A stretch of 64,000 nt of DNA from Acinetobacter sichuanensis (GCF_003024515.2 NZ_PYIX02000012.1:1-64000), one strand, 5' to 3'. Counted from the first letter of the stretch, positions 7,056 through 17,156 are shown. Notes: generated from the sequence alone by a model not told the origin. Made by a program: numbers and translations.

Positions 7056-10000
7056 GTGCCAAATCAGTTTAATGTCGATCAATTGGTCATGGTTCGTGAT
7101 CTTCATCGTTTAAATCGGCTTAAAAAAGGCAAAGAAGCCAACCCAGAAAAATTTCAAGAACTATTTGAAAAATCTAATCAACAAGTTAAAAAAAGATGTG
7201 CAAGTTTACCCACCATTAAACTCAATCAAGATCTGCCTGTCACACAATATGCAGACAAACTGATTGAAGCGATTCAAAATAATCAGATTATTATAGTGGC
7301 AGGGGAAACAGGTTCGGGTAAAACCACACAGCTTCCACAAATTGCCATGCTTGCAGGTCGTGGTTTGACGGGCATGATCGGTCATACCCAACCCCGTCGT
7401 TTGGCTGCACGCAGTGTTTCACAACGTATTGCGGAAGAAGTGGGGCAAAAACTTGGTGAGTCGATTTCCTTCAAAGTTCGTTTTAATGAACAAGGCTCCA
7501 ATAATTCTATTGTTCGTTTGATGACGGACGGGATTTTGTTGGCTGAACTATCCAATGACCGTTATTTAAATAAATATGACACGATTATTATCGATGAAGC
7601 GCATGAACGTTCGCTGAATATCGATTTTATTATGGGCTATTTAAAAACCATTGTTAAAAAACGTCCTGATTTAAAAATTATCATCACCTCTGCAACTTTG
7701 GATGTAAATCGTTTTAGTCAGTACTTTAATGATGCCCCGATTTTTGAAGTGGAAGGGCGTAGCTTTCCTGTAGAAGTCCGTTATCGTCCAATTTCAGAAA
7801 TGACGATAGGTGGCAGTGATGACGATGACTTTGATGATTTTGAAGAAAATCTACCACGTGCGGTGGTCAGTGCTGTAGAAGAATGTTTTCATGATGCGGA
7901 AAGTAAAGGGCATCCTGAACATGCGGATATTCTGATTTTTGCCAGTACCGAACAAGAAATTCGGGAATTACAGGAAACGTTGCATAAGTTTGGTCCAAAA
8001 CATACCCAAGTTTTACCGTTATATGCACGTTTAGCACTTGCCGAACAACAAAAAATCTTTAATCCATCAGGTGGCGGACGACGCATTATTATTGCCACCA
8101 ACGTTGCGGAAACAGCTTTAACTGTACCGAATATTCGCTATGTGATTGACAGTGGTTTTGCGCGTATGTCGCGTTATAACTATCGTTCACGGGTGCAGCG
8201 TTTACCGATTGAGGCGATTTCACAGGCAGCCGCAAATCAACGGAAAGGGCGTTGTGGTCGTATTGCACCGGGTGTTTGTATTCGTCTTTTTAGTGAAGAA
8301 GATTTTCAAAGTCGTCCTGAATTTACCGAACCTGAAATTAAGCGTACCAATTTGGCATCGGTGATTTTACAGATGCAAAGTTTAGGCTTAGGTTCGGTTG
8401 AGTCTTTTGATTTTATTGAGCCACCTGATCATCGTTTGGTGAATGATGGTCGTAAGTTGTTAATTGAGTTGGGTGCGTATAATGAACACAAGGACGATTT
8501 AACTAAAATCGGTCAGCAAATGGCGAAAATGCCAATCGACCCACGCCTTGCTCGGATGATTTTAGGCGGTGCGCATTTTGGTGTTTTAAATGAAGTCTTG
8601 ATCATTGTCGCAGCCCTTGCAGTACAAGATCCGCGTGAACGTCCTGCCGATAAGCAAATGCAAGCAGATCAAAAGCATGCGTTGTTTAAAGAAGCGGATT
8701 CGGACTTTTTATTCTATATCAAACTATGGAATACCCTGACAGAAAACCGTGAAAATTTAACTGAAAATAAACGTCGTACTTTTGCAAAACAACATTTTTT
8801 AAGTTGGTTGCGTTTACGTGAGTGGAAAAAAACCCATGAGCAATTACTTGATTTGGCTCAAGGTTTAAAACTATCTTTTAATGACAAGAAAGCCAGTTAT
8901 GAAAATCTGCATCGTGCATTGCTGACAGGTTTATTGTCTTTCATTGCCAATAAAACGGACGAAAAAAATGTCTATATGGCAGTACGTCAGCAAAAAGCCC
9001 GAATTTTCCCTGCATCTGCCTTGCATAAAACCAATACACCTTGGGTGATGGCATTTGAAATGGTGGAAACCTCTCAGGTTTATTTGCGGACTTTGGCAAA
9101 AATTGAACCTGAATGGATTTTATTGGCTGCGCCGACCTTATTGAAACACCATTATTTTGAACCGCATTGGGCGAAAAAACCGGGTGTGGTGAATGCTTAT
9201 GATCAAATTTCACTGTTTGGTTTAATCATTGAACCAAAACGTGCCACTAACTATGAAAAGGTGGATCAGCCTGCGGCACATGAAATTTTCCTACGTGATG
9301 CTTTGACCACAGGAAATTTGGGTACGACACCGCCATTTTTAAAGCACAATTTATTAAAACTCGAAGAAGTTGAACGAGTTGAAGATAAGTTACGTCGTCG
9401 TGATTTGGTGGTGGATGAAGAAACCATTTACCAGTTTTATGCATCCAAAGTACCTGCGGAAATTGCCAGTCGCCGTAGTTTTGAAGATTGGCGAGCAACG
9501 ATTGAGCCGAAAAATCCACGTTATTTGTTTGTGGATGATGATGATTTGTGGATGAATGATCGTCCAACCACGCAGCAATTTCCTGACTATTTACACAATG
9601 GTTCATTGCGTTTAGCGGCAAGTTATCGTTTTGATCCAAGTCATGATGAAGATGGCGCAACGGTTAAAATTCCTGTACAAGCCCTGCCACAAGTCGATGA
9701 AAATATTTGGTCGTGGGGAATTCCCGGTTGGCGTTCAGATTTGATTGAAGCCCTATTAAAAGCTTTGCCTAAAGATAAACGCCGTAATTTGGTGCCGATT
9801 CCTGATACGGCAAAAAAATTGATGAAAGCGGTAGATGCACAGCATTTACGTGAGCATATTTTCGACTTTTTAGCATTTCAACTGCGTGGCGAGCAAATTA
9901 ATGCCAAAGATTTTTCGTTTGAACGTATTGATCAATACCTGATTCCTTTGATTAAAGTGATTGATGAAAAAGGTAAATTGATTGAAAAAGGACGTGATCT

Positions 10001-10910
10001 TGACGAGTTAAAAGCACGTTGCCGTACAGAAACACATAGCCCGGTCAAACAACTGAAAGGTGAGTTTAAAACGTTTCCTGAGCAGTTTGTGTTTGAAGCC
10101 TCGCAAAAAGTCACAGGCGTCGTGGTGAAGCAATATCAGGCGCTTGTGGCAACCAAAGCATTTGCGCAGTTGGATGCAAAAGATGAGTCGGGTGTGGTGA
10201 TTCAAACCTTCAATGATCAGGATGAAGCGATTAAACAACACCGTGAAGGGGTGATTCGTTTGATTCATTTGCAATTGGGCGATTTGATTCGTCAGTTGAA
10301 AAAGCAGATTTCTAAACCTTTGGCTTTGGCTTATTCGCCATTGGGGGATCGGGCTCAGCTTGAACAAATGCTGGTTTATGCAACCTTACAAATGAGCATT
10401 GAAAAGTTACCCATTAATGCAGAAGAATTTGCGACATTAACAGCAGATGTGAAAAAGTCATTTTTAAGTCATGGTCAGGAAGCATTAAAACTGATCAGTG
10501 ATATTTATATTCAATGGCAACAGATTCGTCAGCAATTGCTCATGCTGGATCAAGCTGTATTTGGCAAAAATATGGATGATATTGAAGATCAGCTTGATTT
10601 GATGAGTCTGGCGAATTTTGTCTATACAAAATCAGCTGATGTTTGGCAAGAATATCCACGTTATTTAAAAGCATTGTTATTGCGTTTGGATCGTTTGCCG
10701 AATAATCTAAGTCGAGATGATGCTGCAATTAAAGACGTTGATCCGTGGATGGATAAATTGTTTAAGTTTAAACAGGATCCACGTGTCAAAGATGTGTATT
10801 TTATGGTGGAAGAGTTAAGGATTTCTTTGTTCTCTCAACCGATGAAAACCAAGATGCCAATTTCAGCAACCCGTATACAAAAAGTATGGGAAAAGCTCGG
10901 AATCAGTTAG
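7056..10910 (+). CDS. hrpA: ATP-dependent RNA helicase HrpA (DEAH box)
   Basis: 1284 aa, close to the 1300 aa of E. coli HrpA. Motifs in order: Walker A AGETGSGKTTQ (about 82-92), DEAH in IIIDEAHERS, motif III TSATLD, and motif VI QRKGRCGR. These are followed by the helicase-associated and OB-fold regions and the long C-terminal part typical of HrpA. The start is GTG at 7056 with AGGA about ten bases upstream; an ATG at 7046 is out of frame. HrpA acts on RNA and ribosomes, including rescue of stalled or collided ribosomes in E. coli. It appears to be transcribed alone or with the KAS III gene 47 bases downstream. Confidence 0.95.
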   Translation: MPNQFNVDQLVMVRDLHRLNRLKKGKEANPEKFQELFEKSNQQVKKRCASLPTIKLNQDLPVTQYADKLIEAIQNNQIIIVAGETGSGKTTQLPQIAMLAGRGLTGMIGHTQPRRLAARSVSQRIAEEVGQKLGESISFKVRFNEQGSNNSIVRLMTDGILLAELSNDRYLNKYDTIIIDEAHERSLNIDFIMGYLKTIVKKRPDLKIIITSATLDVNRFSQYFNDAPIFEVEGRSFPVEVRYRPISEMTIGGSDDDDFDDFEENLPRAVVSAVEECFHDAESKGHPEHADILIFASTEQEIRELQETLHKFGPKHTQVLPLYARLALAEQQKIFNPSGGGRRIIIATNVAETALTVPNIRYVIDSGFARMSRYNYRSRVQRLPIEAISQAAANQRKGRCGRIAPGVCIRLFSEEDFQSRPEFTEPEIKRTNLASVILQMQSLGLGSVESFDFIEPPDHRLVNDGRKLLIELGAYNEHKDDLTKIGQQMAKMPIDPRLARMILGGAHFGVLNEVLIIVAALAVQDPRERPADKQMQADQKHALFKEADSDFLFYIKLWNTLTENRENLTENKRRTFAKQHFLSWLRLREWKKTHEQLLDLAQGLKLSFNDKKASYENLHRALLTGLLSFIANKTDEKNVYMAVRQQKARIFPASALHKTNTPWVMAFEMVETSQVYLRTLAKIEPEWILLAAPTLLKHHYFEPHWAKKPGVVNAYDQISLFGLIIEPKRATNYEKVDQPAAHEIFLRDALTTGNLGTTPPFLKHNLLKLEEVERVEDKLRRRDLVVDEETIYQFYASKVPAEIASRRSFEDWRATIEPKNPRYLFVDDDDLWMNDRPTTQQFPDYLHNGSLRLAASYRFDPSHDEDGATVKIPVQALPQVDENIWSWGIPGWRSDLIEALLKALPKDKRRNLVPIPDTAKKLMKAVDAQHLREHIFDFLAFQLRGEQINAKDFSFERIDQYLIPLIKVIDEKGKLIEKGRDLDELKARCRTETHSPVKQLKGEFKTFPEQFVFEASQKVTGVVVKQYQALVATKAFAQLDAKDESGVVIQTFNDQDEAIKQHREGVIRLIHLQLGDLIRQLKKQISKPLALAYSPLGDRAQLEQMLVYATLQMSIEKLPINAEEFATLTADVKKSFLSHGQEALKLISDIYIQWQQIRQQLLMLDQAVFGKNMDDIEDQLDLMSLANFVYTKSADVWQEYPRYLKALLLRLDRLPNNLSRDDAAIKDVDPWMDKLFKFKQDPRVKDVYFMVEELRISLFSQPMKTKMPISATRIQKVWEKLGIS

Positions 10911-10957
10911 AATAGAAATAATTTGAAATATTTGTGAATTTAGAAAAGGAGTTTTCC

Positions 10958-12073
10958 ATGGGCATCCGCATTACAGGAACAGGCTTGTATCATCCCGAGG
11001 AAATCATTACCAATGAAGAATTGGTGGATTGTTTAAATGCTTATGTAGAACAATTTAACAGTGAAAATGCTGAAAAAATTGAAGCAGGCGAAGTTGTTGC
11101 ACGTCGTGGTTCAAGTGCAGATTTTATTGAAAAAGCGTCAGGTGTGAAACGCCGTTATGTGATTGAAAAATCTGGTGTGTTGGATATTAACCGTTTACGT
11201 CCACGTCTAGAAGAACGCTCAGATGAAGAGCTTTCTATTCAGGCTGAGTGGGGCGTAATGGCTGCGAAGCAAGCGATGGAAAATGCAGGTGTAACTGCTG
11301 AAGATATCGATGTGGTGATTTTGGCATGTTCAAATTTACAACGTGCCTATCCTGCGGTTGCGATTGAAATCCAAACCGCGCTGGGTATTCAAGGCTATGC
11401 TTATGATATGAACGTTGCATGTTCGGCTGCAACTTTTGGTTTAAAACAAGCCTATGATGCAGTGAAAACAGGTGCACGTCGTGTGTTGTTGGTGAACGTA
11501 GAAATTACTTCAGGTCATACTGACTATCGTTCACGTGATTGTCACTTTATTTTTGGTGATGTGGCAACAGCGTCGATCATTGAAGAAACAGACAGCAAAA
11601 CAGGTTTTGAAATTGTGGATACACACTTATTCACGCAATTTTCAAACAATATCCGCAATAACTTTGGTTTCCTGAACGGTTCAGAACTGACATCTCGTGA
11701 TGATAAACAATTCCGTCAGGATGGTCGTAAAGTCTTTAAAGAAGTTTGTCCATTGGTTGCGAAAATCATTTCTACGCAATTGGAAAAGAACAGCATTCAG
11801 CCTGAAAATGTCAAACGTTTCTGGTTGCATCAAGCCAATGCCAATATGAATGAATTGATTTTAAAATTGATTGTGGGTAAACAAGTGGCGGAAGCTGACC
11901 CTGATTTAGTGCCAATTATTTTGGATGAATTTGCCAATACTTCTTCTGCAGGTGTGATCATTGCGTTGCATCGAACTGCAGATCAAGTGAATGATGGTGA
12001 ATATGGCGTACTGTGTTCATTTGGTGCGGGTTATTCGGTGGGTTCGATTCTTGTGCAAAAGCATGTGGTTTGA
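10958..12073 (+). CDS. Beta-ketoacyl-ACP synthase III-like thiolase-fold enzyme
   Basis: 371 aa from the ATG at 10958, which has AAAGGAG about seven bases upstream; the in-frame codons before it are not needed. The catalytic triad of the FabH family is complete: C155 (NVACSAATF), H291 ([10 protein letters not shown]) and N327 (FANTSSAG). It is longer than typical FabH (about 320 aa), with extra sequence in the first 70 residues. It probably condenses an acyl-CoA or acyl-ACP with malonyl-ACP to start fatty acid synthesis or feed a side pathway. No fab cluster is adjacent, so substrate and role are open. Confidence 0.88.
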   Translation: MGIRITGTGLYHPEEIITNEELVDCLNAYVEQFNSENAEKIEAGEVVARRGSSADFIEKASGVKRRYVIEKSGVLDINRLRPRLEERSDEELSIQAEWGVMAAKQAMENAGVTAEDIDVVILACSNLQRAYPAVAIEIQTALGIQGYAYDMNVACSAATFGLKQAYDAVKTGARRVLLVNVEITSGHTDYRSRDCHFIFGDVATASIIEETDSKTGFEIVDTHLFTQFSNNIRNNFGFLNGSELTSRDDKQFRQDGRKVFKEVCPLVAKIISTQLEKNSIQPENVKRFWLHQANANMNELILKLIVGKQVAEADPDLVPIILDEFANTSSAGVIIALHRTADQVNDGEYGVLCSFGAGYSVGSILVQKHVV

Positions 12074-12131
12074 TTTATTCATAACAGATCTTGCGTAAAT
12101 ACTTATACGTAATTGTTATGAAATATAGATT

Positions 12132-12241
12132 AAAAGTCCCTTCTCCTTGGGGATGAGGACTGAAAGTCAGCAAGAGGATGAGGGAGCTTGATTTAATTAA
12201 AACCTCTCCCTAGCCCTCTCCTAAAAGGAGAGGGGACTTCT
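12132..12241. repeat. Palindromic intergenic repeat (REP/MITE-like)
   Basis: Outer arms AAGTCCCTTCTCCTT (12134-12148) and AAGGAGAGGGGACTT (12225-12239) are inverted with one mismatch. Inner G-rich (GAGGATGAGGGAG) and C-rich (CTCCCTAGCCCTC) blocks pair imperfectly. The whole folds as one long interrupted stem. Related CCCTCTCC-type palindromes are widely dispersed in proteobacterial intergenic regions. No ORF is present. Confidence 0.7.
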
Positions 12242-12283
12242 GGTATAAATATGGAATTATTGAAGTTTTTGTAGGGATACAGT

Positions 12284-13057
12284 ATGGTAAAAAAACAATT
12301 AGAAATTAAACATAATTCCAAATTATTACGTGCAATCAGTGCATTGCAACGTTTTTATTTTCGTCCCACTTTTTTAGGGGCTGAAAATATCAATCCTCAA
12401 AAACCTGCCATGTATGTGGGAAACCATACTATTTATGGTGTGCTGGATTCTTCGATTCTCATCGACTATTTATATAATGAACATAAAATTGCCATTGTCA
12501 GTTTGGCAGATCATATGCACTTTCATATTCCTATATGGAAAGAAATGGTGAAGCGAGTTGGTGGTGTCGATGGTGTACAAGCATATGCCCGACAAGCCAT
12601 GCAACAAGGCTATTCCATTTTGGTTTTTCCCGGCGGTGGTCGTGAAGTCATTAAACGAAAGGGTGAAGCTTACCAACTGATTTGGAAGCAACGCTATGGC
12701 TTTTTAAAACTGGCACAGGAATTTGGCTATGACATTGCACCATTTGTGGCTTTGGGCGGAGATGAAGTTTTTGAACTGGGTTTTGATGTCAATATGCTGT
12801 TAAAGCAAAAATGGTTTAATAAAATTTTATCCAATCCAAAAATAGGTTCGTTTTTGAGAAATGGCGAGGTGATTCCTTCGATTCCAAAGCATATTATCCC
12901 CAAAAGAATTCCGTTTTATTTCAAGTTTATGCCACGTTTAAGTATTGATCAGATTGAAAACATGGAGGATATGATTCAGTTTCGTGATGATTTACAGCAA
13001 CTGATTTATGCTGAAATTGCAGCTTTAAAAGTGTATCGAGAAAGTGATTGTAAATAA
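12284..13057 (+). CDS. Lysophospholipid acyltransferase family protein
   Basis: 257 aa of the PlsC-like acyltransferase fold. The histidine-aspartate block appears as GNHTIYGVLDSS, and the second block as VFPGGGREVIKRKGE. Both forms are typical of the plant phytyl-ester-synthase and TMEM68-like branch rather than of PlsC itself. It is probably membrane-associated and transfers an acyl chain to a lipid alcohol or lysolipid. It stands alone between the palindromic repeat and the GFA gene. The natural substrate is not deducible. Confidence 0.82.
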   Translation: MVKKQLEIKHNSKLLRAISALQRFYFRPTFLGAENINPQKPAMYVGNHTIYGVLDSSILIDYLYNEHKIAIVSLADHMHFHIPIWKEMVKRVGGVDGVQAYARQAMQQGYSILVFPGGGREVIKRKGEAYQLIWKQRYGFLKLAQEFGYDIAPFVALGGDEVFELGFDVNMLLKQKWFNKILSNPKIGSFLRNGEVIPSIPKHIIPKRIPFYFKFMPRLSIDQIENMEDMIQFRDDLQQLIYAEIAALKVYRESDCK

Positions 13058-13148
13058 ATAATCAAAATTTTCTCTATTGATAATACTTCCATTTACTTCA
13101 ATGTTAGCTAATCTAGTCTCTATCAAAATAAATTAAAATGATGAAATC

Positions 13149-13547
13149 ATGTATACAGCTTCATGTCTTTGTGGCGGAATTCAACTTAAAATTAATACAG
13201 AAATTCCTGAAGTGTTTGTTTGTCATTGTGGGCAATGTCAAAAAGCACAAGGTTCAGCTTTTGTTGCCATTGCGCCCATTGAAACTAAATACTTAGAAAT
13301 TTTACAAGGACACACATTATTTTCAGAATACTTTGCAACTGAAAATAAAAAGCGCGTGTTTTGTAAAGCATGTGGTTCCCCTTTATTTAGTGCGCGTTTA
13401 GATTTACCAGAAGTGATTCGTTTAAGAGTCGGAATTATCAATGAGCCATTGAGTGCACATATTGCATCACATGCTTTTATCGACTATAAAGCAGCATGGT
13501 TTGAGATTTTAGATGAGGCTAAAAAATTCCACGAAGGGCTCAATTAA
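13149..13547 (+). CDS. GFA family (CENP-V/Mss4-like) zinc protein
   Basis: 132 aa. Zinc-binding cysteines are arranged as in the glutathione-dependent formaldehyde-activating family: SCLCGGIQ near the start, CHCGQCQKAQGSAF around 25-38 and FCKACGSPLF around 75-84. Most bacterial members have no proven reaction, and the name comes from one founding enzyme, so the specific function should not be assumed. No formaldehyde-detoxification genes are adjacent. Confidence 0.85.
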   Translation: MYTASCLCGGIQLKINTEIPEVFVCHCGQCQKAQGSAFVAIAPIETKYLEILQGHTLFSEYFATENKKRVFCKACGSPLFSARLDLPEVIRLRVGIINEPLSAHIASHAFIDYKAAWFEILDEAKKFHEGLN

Positions 13548-13656
13548 AAACGAAAATATAGCGATATTTTAGTGTAATTTTATTTGTTTTTAACGAGAAA
13601 ATAACGCATTCCATATTTATATAAGTTTAAGGAAAATAACAAAACTTAAATAATTT

Positions 13657-13671
13657 GCCGAATTTTTCGGC
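13657..13671. other. Short hairpin in the 5' leader of the OmpA-like gene
   Basis: GCCGAA-TTT-TTCGGC is a perfect 6-base-pair hairpin about 64 bases before the ATG at 13735. It has no T tract of note, so it is not an obvious terminator. It could be a leader structure or the end of the previous transcript. Confidence 0.3.
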
Positions 13672-13734
13672 GCATACTGATCCATGTAATAAAAAGTCAC
13701 ATAACAAATAAAATTTCATGTGAGGAGTATTGAA

Positions 13735-15213
13735 ATGGATCTGATTTCATTATTGAAAGAAAGAGTGACCCCCATAGTACTAAAAGGTGAATCGACGTAT
13801 TTAACAGAGAAAAGTACAGCATTGGCTGAGTTTTTCCCTTTTGTTTTAACTGTATTAAAGGCGAAGCCCAGTTTAATCTCGTTGTTTCAAAATAATTTAA
13901 ATCCAAGATTAGATGATTTATTTAATACACATAGCGCTTTGAAGGAACAGTATTTAGATAGTGTTAGTCAACATGTGCCTCATGGTGAAATTGAAAATGT
14001 TTTAAATCGGTCAATTCCAGCGACTTTAAATGTATTAGAAGATGAAGCGGGCTCTCATGACCCTGCTGTAATACAGCATTTTTTAGAACAAAATTATGAT
14101 GCAATTTCTGCGGGCTTAGCTCCTTGGGCGCGAGGGATTTTAGCCGCTTTAGGGCTAGGTACTTTAGCTGCAACAGCAAATACAACATCACAGGCTGTGC
14201 CTCCTGTTACGCCAACACCTGTTGTGGAGGAGAAGAAAAAATCAAATTTTTGGGCAGCCTTAATTGCTTTATTGATTCTATTGTTTTTGGCTTTTTGGTT
14301 ACTGCGTAGTTGTAAGACAGAAGAGCCAACACCCGTCACCAATAGCACAATGACCAGTTCTAGTCAGCAACCTGCATATTTCCAAATCTCAACAGACCAA
14401 GCAGGTGCATTAGTCACATGTCAGGCAAAGATTGGTGATGCAAATTATATTGATATTTTACAAAAAGAAGTCAAACAAATTTTTAGCCATCAAAATGGTT
14501 GTGGTGTAGATTCGAGTAATAATTTTAATGCAGCTCTCGTAGATCAGAATGCTTTAGTGAGTGTATTAAAATTGTTGAAAGGTGTACCAAATGTCAATTT
14601 GGTGTGGACAGGAAATCAAATCAGTTTACAAGGTGCAGATACTGCGAGTTTAAAAGCGTTAGCAGATAAAATCACACCGTTGGTCAAAGATGTGCAAGTC
14701 GTTGTGGGTGAAGCAGCAAGTTTAGATGAGGGGGCGGCGGTGACAAGCAGCATTGACAAAGCGAAAGCGGCTTTGAGCAATATTGACCCAAATCAAGTTC
14801 GTCCCTTAGATATTGCGACTGCATTAAACTTACAGATTATTAACTTTGCGACAGCATCTGCTGAGATTCCTGATGTGAATAAGTCGGTATTAGACCAAGC
14901 CGCAGCATTAATGAATAAAGTACCAAATGTACAATTGGTTGTAAAAGGCTATACCGACTCGACAGGAAATGCTGAAGCAAATAAAGCATTATCACAAAAA
15001 CGAGCAAAATCGGTTGTAGATTATTTGGTTGCAAAAGGTGTAGACCCAAGTAAATTACAAGCGCAAGGTTTTGGTCAAGACCAACCTGTCGCAGACAATG
15101 CAACCAAAGAAGGGCAATTTAAAAATCGCCGCATTGAGTTTGAAGTGATTAATACTGAAACAGGTACAGTGCGTGAAGTAGATAACAACGGGGTTGAAGA
15201 AAAAACGCAATAA
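13735..15213 (+). CDS. OmpA-family protein with inner-membrane anchor
   Basis: 492 aa from the ATG at 13735, with GAGGAG seven bases upstream. There is no signal peptide. An N-terminal cytoplasmic domain (about 1-150) is followed by a Pro-rich linker, a single membrane span (about 170-190, WAALIALLILLFLAFWLL), a BON-like middle region, and a C-terminal OmpA peptidoglycan-binding domain (about 380-470) with VKGYTDSTGN and FKNRRIEFEV. The protein should sit in the inner membrane with the OmpA domain in the periplasm, unlike barrel-type OmpA. Role inferred: tethering the wall to the inner membrane. Followed by a terminator, so probably monocistronic. Confidence 0.85.
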   Translation: MDLISLLKERVTPIVLKGESTYLTEKSTALAEFFPFVLTVLKAKPSLISLFQNNLNPRLDDLFNTHSALKEQYLDSVSQHVPHGEIENVLNRSIPATLNVLEDEAGSHDPAVIQHFLEQNYDAISAGLAPWARGILAALGLGTLAATANTTSQAVPPVTPTPVVEEKKKSNFWAALIALLILLFLAFWLLRSCKTEEPTPVTNSTMTSSSQQPAYFQISTDQAGALVTCQAKIGDANYIDILQKEVKQIFSHQNGCGVDSSNNFNAALVDQNALVSVLKLLKGVPNVNLVWTGNQISLQGADTASLKALADKITPLVKDVQVVVGEAASLDEGAAVTSSIDKAKAALSNIDPNQVRPLDIATALNLQIINFATASAEIPDVNKSVLDQAAALMNKVPNVQLVVKGYTDSTGNAEANKALSQKRAKSVVDYLVAKGVDPSKLQAQGFGQDQPVADNATKEGQFKNRRIEFEVINTETGTVREVDNNGVEEKTQ

Positions 15214-15227
15214 TCGCCAATAGCATT

Positions 15228-15259
15228 AAAACGGGCGATTTAGGTCGCTCGTTTTTATT
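15228..15259 (+). terminator. Intrinsic terminator after the OmpA-like gene
   Basis: Stem AAAACGGGCGA / TCGCTCGTTTT (one G-U pair), 6-base loop and a T tract. Upstream AATCGCC (15212-15218) could pair with GGGCGATT (15233-15240) instead. Confidence 0.75.
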
Positions 15260-15325
15260 TGCTTTCATTTTAGATTATCTTGAAAATATGCAACTAGAAA
15301 TAAAGTCTAAAATTGAGAAATTGAC

Positions 15326-16108
15326 ATGATGCGTATAAGTTTTATTGGTTCGGGTCGAGTTGCAACCCATTTAGCACAGGCTTTTGCTCGGCAGTATCAA
15401 ATCGTACAAATTTTTAGTACTCATTTTGAAAATGCACAAAAACTTGCCAGTCTTGTACAGGCAGAAGCAATCCATCATCTTCAAGATTTTCAAGATAATA
15501 TAGACTTATGTGTCATTGCTGTAAGTGATCAAGCTATTGCGCAGGTGATACAGCAGCTCAAACCCTATTTAAAAAATACACTGGTTGTACATAGTTCTGG
15601 AAGTACACATTTAAAAGTATTGGCTGACCATTATGAGAATGTAGGCGTATTTTATCCTTTACAGACCTTTAGTTTTGAACGTGAAATTGACTGGGAAAAT
15701 ACCCCTTTATTTATTGAAGCACAGTTCGCAGCGAGCCAACAAAAACTAGAAACACTTGCAAATAGCCTAAGTAATAGGGTTTATCTCTATTCTTCAGAGC
15801 AGCGTTTGAGTTTACATTTAGCTGCTGTATTTGCTTGTAATTTTAGCAATGCATGTTATGACATGGCAAAACAAGTTCTTGATGCTCAACAGGTAGATTT
15901 TAGTTTATTGTCTCCTTTGATTTTAGAAACCGCTCAAAAAGCCGTTCAAAATGAACCTAGATTGATGCAAACAGGTCCTGCGATGCGTGGAGACCATGTG
16001 ATTTTGAATATGCATCAAGCAATGTTAACTGCTTCACAGCAACCTCATTTGACTGATATTTACCGCATGTTAAGTGAGCAAATTATCAGTCGACAAAAAA
16101 TAGAATAG
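15326..16108 (+). CDS. Rossmann-like / DUF2520 domain protein
   Basis: 260 aa. An N-terminal NAD(P)-binding Rossmann fold begins with IGSGRVATHLAQAF (about 7-20). The C-terminal DUF2520 helical domain has the family segments LHLAAVFACNFSN and QTGPAMRGD. It resembles pyrroline-5-carboxylate reductase and prephenate dehydrogenase in fold, but its substrate is unknown. ATG occurs twice in a row (15326 and 15329), so the start is uncertain by one codon. It is upstream of the desaturase by 78 bases, with no visible functional link. Confidence 0.82.
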   Translation: MMRISFIGSGRVATHLAQAFARQYQIVQIFSTHFENAQKLASLVQAEAIHHLQDFQDNIDLCVIAVSDQAIAQVIQQLKPYLKNTLVVHSSGSTHLKVLADHYENVGVFYPLQTFSFEREIDWENTPLFIEAQFAASQQKLETLANSLSNRVYLYSSEQRLSLHLAAVFACNFSNACYDMAKQVLDAQQVDFSLLSPLILETAQKAVQNEPRLMQTGPAMRGDHVILNMHQAMLTASQQPHLTDIYRMLSEQIISRQKIE

Positions 16109-16186
16109 TCTTAAGCTATATTTAGCTTGCAAAGAAAATATGTTCATTTTATAGTCGATTTATTCTCTAAATAAAAACTTATAAAA

Positions 16187-16975
16187 ATGAATGATCAACA
16201 ATATTTATTAAAAGTCGTGCAATGGAAAGATTTAGTACATTTACAAACAAGAGATGTTATTTCTGAATTATTGATTTCAATACCTTGGTTATGTGCATCT
16301 TTGGCTTTTGCGTATTTGGCTTGGTATCCATTGGCATTATTTTGTTCATTTATGTTTTTTTTAACAGGCTTACGTCAAGTGCATAATGCTTTTCATTTTG
16401 CACTTGGAATAAGCCGAGAAAAAACACATTGGGTCATGTGGGTATTAAGCATTCTCATGTTAGGTTCAATGCATGCTGTACAAATTAATCATTTACGTCA
16501 CCACCAATTTTGTATGCAAGATGAAGATGTTGAAGCGAAAAGTGCCCGTATGAAATGGTGGCAAGCCTTATTATTTGGTCCATTTTTCCCACTCATGTTG
16601 CATCAAAAAGCATTTAAAGTTGGCACAAAAACTCAGAAAAAATGGATGTTTGCAGAGTTGATTGCAAATGTATTATTTCTGATTTTAGTTTTTGCAATTT
16701 TAGATTTTACTTTTTTAAAATATCATGTATTGGCAATGCTAATAGGACAATGTATGACGGCATTTTTTGCAGTTTGGACAGTCCATCATGATACTGAAGA
16801 TCATATTTATATGGCACGTACTGTGAGAAATGAGTTTAAGCGAGTTGTGACTTATAATATGTTTTATCATGTAGAGCATCATTTATTTCCTGCTGTACCC
16901 ACTCGGCATTTACATGTGTTGGCAAAGCGTTTAGATGCTTATGATCCAACTGTGGAAATTAGAGAAGTGTTTTAG
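16187..16975 (+). CDS. Membrane fatty acid desaturase
   Basis: 262 aa. The di-iron histidine boxes are present: HNAFH near 67, HLRHH near 102 and HVEHH near 224, plus HHDTEDH near 199. Hydrophobic segments lie at about 30-60, 80-100 and 160-185, giving the usual two-hairpin topology. It should introduce a double bond into a lipid acyl chain or act on a related substrate such as a carotenoid or hydrocarbon. No electron-transfer partner is adjacent. Confidence 0.87.
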   Translation: MNDQQYLLKVVQWKDLVHLQTRDVISELLISIPWLCASLAFAYLAWYPLALFCSFMFFLTGLRQVHNAFHFALGISREKTHWVMWVLSILMLGSMHAVQINHLRHHQFCMQDEDVEAKSARMKWWQALLFGPFFPLMLHQKAFKVGTKTQKKWMFAELIANVLFLILVFAILDFTFLKYHVLAMLIGQCMTAFFAVWTVHHDTEDHIYMARTVRNEFKRVVTYNMFYHVEHHLFPAVPTRHLHVLAKRLDAYDPTVEIREVF

Positions 16976-17037
16976 TCGCTCTAAAAATGAAAAAAATAAG
17001 CATGACTTTTTAATATCATCTTTTAAATTGATTCACG

Positions 17038-17072
17038 AAATCCGTCAGTTTTATGCAGATGACGGATTTTTA
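17038..17072. terminator. Terminator between desaturase and MocR gene
   Basis: Stem AAATCCGTCA / TGACGGATTT with a 12-base loop and T tract. It is placed between convergent genes and could work for both. Confidence 0.8.
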
Positions 17073-17156
17073 AATCATTCAAAAATTAAAAGCTAAACAA
17101 GATATTACAGTCTTTTTCAAGTAAATAAGCCAATCAATCAGAAAATAACGCTGAAG

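Noticed and set aside
9247..9660. Antisense ORFs inside hrpA
   Set aside because: They are shadows of the long helicase frame, His/Asn-rich with no start signals.
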